From assembly GCA_003649665.1 (NCBI GenBank), contig QMSL01000100.1, forward strand, positions 1-5,310: a stretch of 5,310 nt of DNA, read 5' to 3'. This document shows, piece by piece, positions 1 through 5,310 of the stretch; within the stretch, counting starts at the first letter, position 1; the number at the start of each line of letters is the position of its first letter. The notes under the pieces are model-generated. The model saw only the letters and a program-made list of their open reading frames with translations, made no database searches and was not told where the DNA came from. Position numbers and translations under genes: made by a program. The DNA comes from Thermoprotei archaeon. GTDB taxonomy: Archaea; Thermoproteota; Thermoprotei; QMSL01; B3-G16.

Positions 1-198
1 AATGCAACTCATGGATGGGTATTTGCAATATATGGAAGGAAGGAGACCTCATGGGGAAGTACTACGAAAGTTGATGGATGGTACTATCCAGGCGTTTCAG
101 TAGATAAAGTCGTTTTAAAGAATAACGACATAATAGGCTTCTTGTACTACAATTGGGCTAAAAAAGGATGGCCGCCCCCGCCACCAACTTCTAAATAG
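1..198 (+). CDS. C-terminal fragment of a possibly exported protein, DUF4430-like end with Pro tail
   Basis: An open frame enters from the left edge in frame 1 and stops at TAG 196-198, giving the last 65 residues; the start lies outside the window. The piece is rich in Trp, Tyr and Gly: HGWVFAIYG at residues 4-12, DGWYYPGVSVDKVVLKNNDI at 25-44, then GFLYYNW. It ends GWPPPPPTSK. The pattern of a Gly-Trp near the start of a strand, then 'vxLKNNDxI' and a closing aromatic strand resembles the small beta-rich DUF4430 (transcobalamin C-terminal-like) domain found at the ends of secreted or surface proteins. That family match is by eye only and is tentative. No membrane anchor follows the Pro-rich tail. 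The function of the whole protein cannot be judged. It is separated from tldD by 135 bp with its own promoter-like sequence, so it is probably not in the same operon. Confidence 0.6.
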   Translation, partial: NATHGWVFAIYGRKETSWGSTTKVDGWYYPGVSVDKVVLKNNDIIGFLYYNWAKKGWPPPPPTSK

Positions 199-226
199 TA
201 AAAATGATTTTCTAAATAAGTAAAAA
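189..226. repeat. Imperfect tandem direct repeat at the 3' end of the first gene
   Basis: TTCTAAATAGTAAAAA (189-204) recurs as TTCTAAATAAGTAAAAA (210-226), identical except for one extra A, with start points 21 bp apart. The first copy contains the stop codon of the upstream gene. It may be a small local duplication, or a paired protein-binding site on one face of the helix since 21 bp is two turns; AT-richness makes a chance origin possible. Confidence 0.5.
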
Positions 227-238
227 CCTAGATGGTAA

Positions 239-248
239 TTTTTAATAG
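239..248 (+). promoter_or_regulatory. Possible TATA box for tldD-tldE
   Basis: TTTTTAATAG lies about 86-95 bp upstream of the tldD start. Nine of its bases (TTTTAATAG) are identical to the better-placed box in front of the AbrB-like gene at 3155-3163. With the usual archaeal spacing of about 25 bp, transcription would start near 269 and leave a leader of roughly 65 nt. A second candidate, TTAATTAAT at 288-296, would give a leader of about 15 nt or less. The T run at 239-243 could also help to end transcription of the upstream gene. Which of these is used cannot be decided from sequence. Confidence 0.35.
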
Positions 249-300
249 TTCTAAACGTGTCCCGATATAACTTCAAATAGGTAACCGTTAATTAATGTCC

Positions 301-334
301 CCCTTACACTATTTGTTGTAGGGATGGTAGTGTA
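301..334 (+). promoter_or_regulatory. Foldable tldD leader covering the RBS and start
   Basis: Two mutually exclusive hairpins can be drawn. In the first, CCCTTACA (301-308) pairs with TGTAGGG (317-323) with one bulged T, covering part of the RBS-like GGGATGGT (321-328). In the second, TACACTA (305-311) pairs perfectly with TAGTGTA (328-334), reaching the A of the ATG, with two further G-U pairs possible. The RBS candidate sits 5 nt before the ATG. Any role in translation control is inference, and it applies only if transcription starts upstream of about 300. Confidence 0.3.
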
Positions 335-1719
335 TGATCGACCTACTCGAATATGCAGTTAACATCGCTAGGGAACTTGGTGCAAGTTTCGCTGAAGCTA
401 GAGGAGAAGATAGCGAAAGTACGCGAATAGAAGTGAGGGATAGGGTGACAAAAGCGATATCCTATGGACGTATTAAAGGGATTAGCGTAAGAGTATTATA
501 CAATGGAGCGTGGGGATTTTCGGCTACAAGCATACTATCCAAGGATAGTATAAAGAAGGCGGTAATAGAGGCCTATAAGGTTGCTAAGAAGGCCTCAGAG
601 AAGGTTAGAGAGCCAGTAAGGATAATCGAGCTACCAAGCGTAAAGGACGAAGTACATAGTGACGTTTTAGTAAATCCAGCGGATGTAGATCCGTCGGAAA
701 AAGTTAAGGACATATTGGAGTTACACAACATTGCATTCAGTTTGGGCAAGGAGGTATTGAAGACTATAAGGACTGATTATATGGATATGATGGTTATTGA
801 CTATTATGTCTCAAGCGAGGATAGATGTATAGTCCAAGAGAGATGTATTACGTGGATCAGGAGCTGGGCTACGGGAAAGTTAGGGGCTATAATGGCAGTT
901 GCAAGAGAAGAACTAGGTAGTACTAAGGGATATGTAATCTTCAAAAAATGGTCCCAGGAGAGAATAGCTAAACGATTACTAGATATCATTAAGGGACAGT
1001 TAGAAGCTACTACTCCAAAAGGAGGGAGCTTTCCAGCCGTACTGGGACCTAATGTTGTCGGAACATTCGTCCATGAGGCATTTGGCCATTTAGCTGAGGC
1101 AGATCTTGCCTTAAGCGGATCAGCAATAGTGGATAAAATAGGCAAGAAGATAGCATCTGATTACGTTACGATAGTTGATGACCCCACAATACCTGATGGC
1201 TTTGGCACTTTTAAATATGATCATGAGGGGGTCGAGACGAGAGTTGCGGTATTAATAGAAAAGGGAGTTGTAAAAGGACTTATGCATAACAGGGAGACGG
1301 CAGCTAGAATAAATGCCACTCCAACAGGAAATGCTAGAGCTGAAAGCTACGATGTAATGCCTCTGATTAGAATGAGGAATACCATCATGGAGAAAGGTGA
1401 CTATACAGTAGATGAGCTCTTCGAGGGGATAAAGTTTGGTTACTACCTCAAGAGCTTCAGAGGTGGGCAGGCAAATTTAGATGGCACATTCCAAGTAGGA
1501 ATTCAAGAGGCGTATGAAATAGTCAATGGAGAGGTTGGAAGGCCGGTAAGGAATATGAGCATAAGTGGGAATACCCTTGAGACTCTTATGAAGGTTGATG
1601 CTGTTGCAAAGGACTTCGAACTCGATTATGGCAGATGTGGAAAGGGACAGATGGCATTTGTATCTAGTGGAGGACCTCATGTGAGGGTTAAGAGCATATT
1701 GGTTGGTGGTAGATCATGA
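334..1719 (+). CDS. tldD: TldD, catalytic metalloprotease subunit of the TldD/TldE complex
   Basis: This 461-residue protein belongs to the TldD/PmbA (U62) family, and its length is typical. The metal-binding HExxxH motif is H247-E248-A-F-G-H252, inside GTFVHEAFGHLAEAD. The expected third ligand is C435 in GRCGKGQ, followed by the family's C-terminal strand SGGPHVRV (445-452). Other family hallmarks are DDPTIPDGFGTFKYDHEGV (282-300) and the TGNARAESYD stretch (331-340). The N-terminal half (about 1-220) is the family's less conserved domain. From the family, TldD with TldE forms a cytoplasmic heteromeric peptidase that degrades unstructured peptides; the E. coli pair processes microcin B17 and the antitoxin CcdA. 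The archaeal substrate is unknown. The ATG is supported by an in-frame TAG six bases upstream (328-330) and an RBS-like GGGATGGT. The stop overlaps the tldE start by 4 nt (ATGA), pointing to coupled translation. No signal peptide or membrane segment is seen. Confidence 0.95.
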   Translation: MIDLLEYAVNIARELGASFAEARGEDSESTRIEVRDRVTKAISYGRIKGISVRVLYNGAWGFSATSILSKDSIKKAVIEAYKVAKKASEKVREPVRIIELPSVKDEVHSDVLVNPADVDPSEKVKDILELHNIAFSLGKEVLKTIRTDYMDMMVIDYYVSSEDRCIVQERCITWIRSWATGKLGAIMAVAREELGSTKGYVIFKKWSQERIAKRLLDIIKGQLEATTPKGGSFPAVLGPNVVGTFVHEAFGHLAEADLALSGSAIVDKIGKKIASDYVTIVDDPTIPDGFGTFKYDHEGVETRVAVLIEKGVVKGLMHNRETAARINATPTGNARAESYDVMPLIRMRNTIMEKGDYTVDELFEGIKFGYYLKSFRGGQANLDGTFQVGIQEAYEIVNGEVGRPVRNMSISGNTLETLMKVDAVAKDFELDYGRCGKGQMAFVSSGGPHVRVKSILVGGRS

Positions 1720-3056
1720 ACGAGGTTGAGATATTAGATGTAGGTAAGAGAGTAGTAGACATGAGTCTGAAGGAAGGGGCAAGCGAGGCAGAGGTCTACG
1801 TATGTAAAGTCAGTAGGAAGAGCATAGTAATGTACATGGGAAGTATAAAAATGAGCCAAAGCGTCAGCGAGAATGGTATTGGGATAAGGGCGATCGTAGG
1901 CAGAAGGGTAGGATTCGTTTATGCAAATCAACTAAACGACCTCGATAGGTTAATCTCGAAGGCAGTAGCTGTGGCTAGGACGTCAAGAGAAGATGAGAAC
2001 TGGAAGGGACTTCCTGAGCCCTCAGAAATTCCACATGTGAATGGAATTTATGTGAAGAGATTGGAGGAGGTAACGTTGGAAGAATTAGTTTTGAAAATGT
2101 ATGAGGGTATGCGCATTATGGGGGAATACAAGGAGATAGTACCAGTAGCAGGAGAGATCAGGGTAGATTGTCTTGAGAGAGCGATAGTAAATAGCAATGG
2201 CATTGAGTTAAGGAGTAAGGAGACGTATTCAGTAGCATATTTAGAGGTAGTAGCTAGAAGTAAAGGATATACTACCCCAGTATGCCTTGACATGGCCTTT
2301 GAGAGAACTAGTATCCCAAACATGGAGCATATAGCTAGGAGCGTATGCAAGAAGGCAGTAAGCTGTCTAAAACCCGAGAGGGCAATAAGCGGAAAGATGC
2401 CAGTAATATTAAGCCCCATAGCATTAGATGAGCTAATGGAGTATACGCTATGTGAGGCAATAAATGCTGAAAATGTTTACCATGGTAGGAGTTACTATGT
2501 CGGAAAGATTGGAGAGAATGTAGCTAATGAAAACCTAACTTTAGAGGACAATGGTATACTGGAGGGAGGCTTCTTTACGAATAAGTTTGACGATGAAGGA
2601 GTTCCGCATAGTAAGACGCTTATCATTGATAGAGGAATCCTTAGGAGCTACATAGCTGACACGTATTATGGTAGATTATTAGGGATGAGGAGTACGGGAA
2701 ACGCTACGAGGATTGGAGGATATAAGTCGTTGCCAAAGATCTCACCTACTAATTTAGTCCTACGTATGCCCACTGAAGAGTTAGACGAAATAATTCATGA
2801 TGTAAGAGAAGGGCTTTTGGTAGAGCATGTAGAGGGAGCACATAGTAGTAATCCGGAAAGTGGTGAATTCAGCGTAGTTGCAGCTCCAGCATGGATCGTA
2901 CGTAATGGAGAGCTAGTAGCCACGAAAAGGGTAATGCTCTCCGGTAACTTCTATGACATTCTCAATAGGTTTGAGTTAATGAGTAAGGAAGTACGACAAG
3001 TTGGGCATCTAATAGCAGGATACGTTAAGATAAGCGAGGTCAACGTTGTAGCATAA
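1716..3056 (+). CDS. tldE: TldE/PmbA, non-catalytic partner subunit of the TldD/TldE protease
   Basis: This 446-residue paralogue of TldD matches the TldE/PmbA branch. Family signatures are FDDEGVPHSKTLIIDRGIL (291-309), LLGMRSTGNATR (321-332), GAHSSNPESGEFSV (374-387) and the closing VRNGELVATKRVMLSGNFYDIL (395-416). Where TldD has HEAFGH, this protein reads EYTLCE (242-247), so both His ligands and the catalytic Glu are absent. There is also no CGKxGQ-type Cys near the C-terminus, so it is predicted to be non-hydrolytic and to help form the active complex. It has six Cys residues (30, 152, 190, 211, 217, 246). The start is ATG 1716, overlapping the tldD stop, with GGTGGT at 1705-1710 as RBS at 5-nt spacing. 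The pair is clearly one transcription unit. Confidence 0.94.
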   Translation: MNEVEILDVGKRVVDMSLKEGASEAEVYVCKVSRKSIVMYMGSIKMSQSVSENGIGIRAIVGRRVGFVYANQLNDLDRLISKAVAVARTSREDENWKGLPEPSEIPHVNGIYVKRLEEVTLEELVLKMYEGMRIMGEYKEIVPVAGEIRVDCLERAIVNSNGIELRSKETYSVAYLEVVARSKGYTTPVCLDMAFERTSIPNMEHIARSVCKKAVSCLKPERAISGKMPVILSPIALDELMEYTLCEAINAENVYHGRSYYVGKIGENVANENLTLEDNGILEGGFFTNKFDDEGVPHSKTLIIDRGILRSYIADTYYGRLLGMRSTGNATRIGGYKSLPKISPTNLVLRMPTEELDEIIHDVREGLLVEHVEGAHSSNPESGEFSVVAAPAWIVRNGELVATKRVMLSGNFYDILNRFELMSKEVRQVGHLIAGYVKISEVNVVA

Positions 3057-3073
3057 TATAAACATTATATACT

Positions 3074-3093
3074 CAATTTTGGTGCCTTTCTTT
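3074..3093 (+). terminator. T-rich possible terminator after tldE
   Basis: About 20-35 nt after the tldE stop, the sequence has TTTT at 3077-3080 and then CCTTTCTTT (3085-3093). Archaeal RNA polymerase commonly stops at such T-rich tracts without a strong hairpin. No convincing stem was found here; ATAAT/ATTAT at about 3053-3068 is only 5 bp and all A-T. Confidence 0.35.
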
Positions 3094-3153
3094 AAAGATA
3101 TTACATTATGCAATATTAAGGGAGATATTGAAACTCTTCTTCGCAAGCGTAAG

Positions 3154-3163
3154 GTTTTAATAG
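3154..3163 (+). promoter_or_regulatory. TATA box of the AbrB-like gene
   Basis: GTTTTAATAG is preceded by the purine-containing GTAAG, a possible BRE. Counting about 25 bp from its centre places the transcription start near 3183, leaving a short leader of about 12 nt that contains the RBS GGTGA (3186-3190) 5 nt before the ATG at 3196. The spacing fits an archaeal promoter well, so the AbrB-like gene probably has its own transcript. Confidence 0.55.
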
Positions 3164-3195
3164 CAAATTTGTAGTAATAAGGACTGGTGAGCTGA

Positions 3196-3498
3196 ATGGA
3201 GGAGACCAGAATAACCACAACTTACAGAGCCCAGGTAAAGAATAGACAGTTAATAGTTCCAGTATGGATAAGGGAGGTATGTGGATGGAAGCCAAACGAG
3301 ATCCTTTACTTTAGGCTCAAGAATAATGCTATAGAGGTAAAACGAGTAGATGGCTATACCACTAAGATGATAAAGAGTAGAATACACATACCGGTAGATC
3401 TAGCGAGAGCTCTAAATCTAAAGGATGGAACAATAGTTGAGCTTGAGCCAAAAGAGGATGGAAAGCTAATCATAAGACCCGTGAGGGAGCAAGCTTAG
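3196..3498 (+). CDS. Tandem AbrB/SpoVT-type DNA-binding protein
   Basis: This 100-residue protein carries two copies of the swapped-hairpin AbrB-like motif. Copy 1 covers about residues 11-50, with VKNRQLIVPVWIREVCGW followed by NEILYFRLKNNAIEVKR. Copy 2 covers about 55-97, with KSRIHIPVDLARALNLKDG followed by TIVELEPKEDGKLIIRPVR. Each shows the family pattern of a basic strand, 'xIPvxxrxxlxlkxGtxvxl' and a final strand. AbrB folds normally need two chains to make one DNA-binding barrel; two copies in one chain could let a monomer form the unit, or a dimer hold two. Expected role: a transcription regulator or chromatin-like DNA binder in the cytoplasm. There is no toxin gene beside it, which argues against a VapB-type antitoxin. 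The ATG directly follows an in-frame TGA (3193-3195), and GGTGA 3186-3190 is a good RBS. The natural targets are unknown; the pheS control region starts just after the stop. Confidence 0.85.
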   Translation: MEETRITTTYRAQVKNRQLIVPVWIREVCGWKPNEILYFRLKNNAIEVKRVDGYTTKMIKSRIHIPVDLARALNLKDGTIVELEPKEDGKLIIRPVREQA

Positions 3499-3518
3499 AA
3501 GCGAACTACGTACAAAAA

Positions 3519-3528
3519 CTTTTTATAT
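3519..3528 (+). promoter_or_regulatory. Likely pheST TATA box, or terminator of the AbrB-like gene
   Basis: CTTTTTATAT follows ACAAAAA (3512-3518), which looks like a BRE plus TATA pair. It predicts a transcription start near 3550 and a pheS leader of about 80 nt. The same T5 run (3520-3524), 22 nt after the AbrB-like stop, could also terminate the upstream transcript, and both roles may hold. A weaker alternative box, GTAATTAAG (3590-3598), would give a leader of about 15-20 nt. Confidence 0.45.
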
Positions 3529-3589
3529 TTATCCATAAACCGACATGATACAGATATGACTTAAACTGGTAAGTGGATTTATGGATAAA
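3528..3589. repeat. Perfect 12-bp inverted repeat upstream of pheS, operator-like
   Basis: TTTATCCATAAA (3528-3539) and TTTATGGATAAA (3578-3589) are exact reverse complements with a 38-bp spacer. Each arm alone is a near-palindrome, TTTAT-NN-ATAAA, so the pair can also be seen as two copies of one dimer-binding site with centres 50 bp apart. The first arm abuts the TATA-like box at 3519-3528, a classic place for repressor binding in archaea; the second lies in the predicted leader. It could alternatively form an RNA stem. Confidence 0.55.
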
Positions 3590-3632
3590 GTAATTAAGCT
3601 CTAAACTCTTTCAAATTATCGAGTGATATCAA

Positions 3633-5183
3633 ATGGAAAGTGCTATCGAGAATAAAATAGTGGTTTCAAAGGATGAGTATAAAATCTTGGAGCTAGTTAT
3701 TAGAGATAAGGTTCACGACTTAGAGGAGCTCGCTAAAAGATTGAACATTGATAAGAGTGCACTTATGAGGCGTATAGCGGAGCTAGAGAGCAAGAAGCTT
3801 CTAAGAATTGATAGAGAAGAGGAAGAGTACTTTGAGGTGACTGAAGAAGGAAGAAGATACGTTAAAGGAGGGCTTCCAGAGGAGAAGGTACTTAGAATCA
3901 TCAAAGAGAAAGATATATCTGATCTGAAGGAGCTCTACGAGGAAGGAAAGAGACATGGAATAAGCACAAACGAGGTCAAGATAGGCATAATGCATTTAGC
4001 TAGACTAGGAGTCGTTAAGATAGAGAAGGGAAAGTTGATAGTAAATAAAGAGAGAGTAGAAGCCGTAGTAGAGGATAGGATAAGAGTAAGGAATGTGCTT
4101 AGCCTAATTGATGGAATGGTTATAGGTAAGGAGGGGGTAGAAGAGAGGATAATAAAGGAATTACGCCAGAGGAGATTAATAAGGAGTAGAAAGAGGAAGA
4201 AGATAATAATAACAGCGACAAGGTTAGCCCATGAAAAGATGCAGAAAGGAGAGATTGTAGTAGCAAGACTCATCACTAGGTTAACACCAGAGCTTATAAG
4301 AACTGGTAAGTGGCGGGAGGCGATTATAAAGCCTTATGATCTGAGCGTTGAAGTACCTAAGGTATCTCCAGGAAGGAAGCATCCATACATGGAGTTCCTT
4401 GACCAAATAAGGGAGATTCTAGTAAGCATGGGATTTGAGGAAATGAAGGGTCCTCACATAGAGTTAGAGTTCTGGAACTTCGATGTACTGTTCCAAGCTC
4501 AAGATCATCCTGCCAGAGAAATACATGATACGTTCTTCCTTAAGAGGCCAAGATATGGTACTATAAAGGATAAGGAGCTTATGGAGAGAGTAAAGAGAAC
4601 GCATGAAGATGGATGGATTACTGGATCAAAGGGGTGGCAATATAAGTGGGATCCAAGGAAGGCGTTAAGGTTAATACTACGTACACAGACGACGAGTGTA
4701 TCTGTTAGAACTCTTAAGGTTATAGGCAATAGGAACTATAAGGCTTTCTCACTTGATAGAAACTTCAGACCTGAGGCCTTAGACGCTACACATTCCATGG
4801 AGTTCTATCAGTGTGAGGGAATAGTAGTTGGACCTAAGCTCAATTTCAGGCATCTACTCGGATTCCTAAAGGAATTCAGTAGAAGGCTTGGTTTGGAGAA
4901 GGTTAAGTTTAAACCAGCCTACTTCCCATTCACGGAGCCTAGTGTTGAAGGTTACGTATATCACCCAAGTCTTGGTTGGATAGAGGCCCTTCCTGGAGGA
5001 ATGTTCAGGCCTGAGGTACTAGCGCCTTTAGGCATAAAGTATCGTGTGCTTGCGTGGGGAATAGGCATAGATAGACTTGCAATGGTAGTCCTTGGCATTG
5101 ATGATATACGTGATTTGTTTAACCTTAATGTGGAGTTCTTAAGGAGTAAAGCACGCCCCATAATACCTAGTATGATAAGGTGA
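3633..5183 (+). CDS. pheS: Phenylalanine--tRNA ligase alpha subunit
   Basis: This 516-residue protein has the archaeal/eukaryotic length and layout. Residues about 10-80 and 82-140 look like winged-helix units (for example LEELAKRLNIDKSALMRRIA), and a very basic stretch lies at 178-190 (RQRRLIRSRKRKK). These N-terminal domains in the family contact tRNA. The class II catalytic core follows. Motif 1 is about 246-274 (GRKHPYMEF to conserved P274). QDHPARE is at 290-296 and RTQTTSVSVRTL at 350-361. Motif 2 has the FRxE form at 378-381, followed by DATHSMEFYQCEG (384-396). The Phe-pocket stretch is ALPGGMFRPEVL (452-463), and motif 3 is AWGIGIDRLAM (474-484) with R481. It catalyses ATP-dependent charging of tRNA-Phe with phenylalanine as an alpha2-beta2 enzyme with PheT. 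The ATG is supported by an in-frame TGA at 3624-3626 and a GAGTGAT RBS (3621-3627), 5 nt upstream. No key residue appears missing. Confidence 0.97.
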   Translation: MESAIENKIVVSKDEYKILELVIRDKVHDLEELAKRLNIDKSALMRRIAELESKKLLRIDREEEEYFEVTEEGRRYVKGGLPEEKVLRIIKEKDISDLKELYEEGKRHGISTNEVKIGIMHLARLGVVKIEKGKLIVNKERVEAVVEDRIRVRNVLSLIDGMVIGKEGVEERIIKELRQRRLIRSRKRKKIIITATRLAHEKMQKGEIVVARLITRLTPELIRTGKWREAIIKPYDLSVEVPKVSPGRKHPYMEFLDQIREILVSMGFEEMKGPHIELEFWNFDVLFQAQDHPAREIHDTFFLKRPRYGTIKDKELMERVKRTHEDGWITGSKGWQYKWDPRKALRLILRTQTTSVSVRTLKVIGNRNYKAFSLDRNFRPEALDATHSMEFYQCEGIVVGPKLNFRHLLGFLKEFSRRLGLEKVKFKPAYFPFTEPSVEGYVYHPSLGWIEALPGGMFRPEVLAPLGIKYRVLAWGIGIDRLAMVVLGIDDIRDLFNLNVEFLRSKARPIIPSMIR

Positions 5184-5187
5184 GAGA

Positions 5188-5310
5188 ATGCCACTAATTA
5201 GCATAAAAGTAGAGGATCTTGAGAAGCTCGTTGGAAGATCGTTAACTCTTGAGGAGATAATAGAGTACATAACCATGCTTAAAGGAGAATATGAGGGCAT
5301 GGAGGAGGAG
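5188..5310 (+). CDS. pheT: Phenylalanine--tRNA ligase beta subunit, N-terminal fragment
   Basis: The first 41 codons are present and the frame stays open to the window edge. The start MPLISIKVEDLEKLVGRSLT, then LEEIIEYITMLKGEYEGMEE, matches the N-terminal B1 region of archaeal/eukaryotic-type PheRS beta chains, which typically open with a short strand, 'DLexLxG' and a helix before 'lKgEvE'. The ATG lies 4 nt after the pheS stop. The RBS AAGGTGA (5177-5183) overlaps the last codons and stop of pheS, so the two are co-transcribed and probably translationally coupled. The editing and tRNA-binding domains lie outside the window. Confidence 0.92.
   Translation, partial: MPLISIKVEDLEKLVGRSLTLEEIIEYITMLKGEYEGMEEE

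Noticed and set aside
222..244. Possible terminator hairpin AAAAACC / GGTAATTTTT
   Set aside because: The stem needs a two-base bulge and is nearly all A-T; it is not distinguishable from chance in AT-rich DNA.
232..270. 12-codon + strand frame (ATG 232 to TAA) in the gap before tldD
   Set aside because: It is too short, has no RBS and overlaps the promoter candidate.
804..1145. 113-codon open frame on the - strand inside tldD
   Set aside because: It is antisense to the conserved catalytic region of tldD, has low-complexity Ser/Leu/Pro composition and no recognisable domain or RBS.
2048..2419. 123-codon open frame on the - strand inside tldE
   Set aside because: It is hydrophobic-looking but is the mirror of purine-rich tldE coding sequence; no family resemblance was seen.
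3098..3117. ATATT/AATAT inverted repeat in the gap before the AbrB-like gene
   Set aside because: It is only five A-T pairs with a 9-nt loop, expected by chance at this base composition.
3009..3218. 69-codon - strand open frame spanning the tldE/AbrB gap
   Set aside because: It overlaps both neighbouring coding ends and the likely AbrB promoter and RBS, with no protein-family features.
3935..4276. 113-codon - strand open frame within pheS, Ile/Leu/Ser-rich like a membrane protein
   Set aside because: It is opposite the basic and helical N-terminal part of PheS; AT/purine bias produces false hydrophobic frames on the reverse strand.

Overview
The window reads as archaeal chromosomal DNA, most likely from a thermophilic member of the Thermoproteota/TACK group. 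The evidence is a phenylalanyl-tRNA synthetase alpha subunit of archaeal/eukaryotic architecture (N-terminal winged-helix region, then the class II core), an archaeal-type PheT start, TATA-like promoter boxes, GGTGA-type ribosome binding sites, purine-rich coding strands and a strong preference for AGA/AGG (Arg) and ATA (Ile) codons. The species cannot be fixed from this sequence. All genes lie on the + strand and gaps are short (about 130-140 bp).

Layout. Positions 1-198 hold the 3' end of a gene whose C-terminus is aromatic-rich and ends in a Pro tail, possibly an extracellular DUF4430-like domain. A 135-bp gap follows, with an imperfect direct repeat, a TATA-like box and a leader that can fold over the next ribosome binding site. 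Positions 334-3056 hold a tldD-tldE pair overlapping by 4 nt: TldD is the metalloprotease subunit with HExxxH and the conserved late Cys, and TldE is the partner that lacks the metal ligands. A 139-bp gap has T-rich possible terminator sequence and a clear promoter/RBS for a 100-residue protein made of two tandem AbrB-type (SpoVT/AbrB) half-domains (3196-3498). A 134-bp gap then carries a strong TATA-like element and a perfect 12-bp inverted repeat whose arms are each near-palindromes, TTTAT-CC-ATAAA and TTTAT-GG-ATAAA. It is followed by pheS (3633-5183) and the first 41 codons of pheT, which runs off the end.

How the parts fit. pheS and pheT form an operon for the two subunits of the enzyme that charges tRNA-Phe. 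TldD and TldE are expected to act as a heteromeric peptidase. The AbrB-like protein sits just upstream of the pheS control region and may regulate itself or pheST; that link is inference. No mobile element, CRISPR array, tRNA or rRNA was seen. The genes are mostly ordinary housekeeping genes, and the points most worth checking are the pheS-upstream twin palindrome and the foldable tldD leader.
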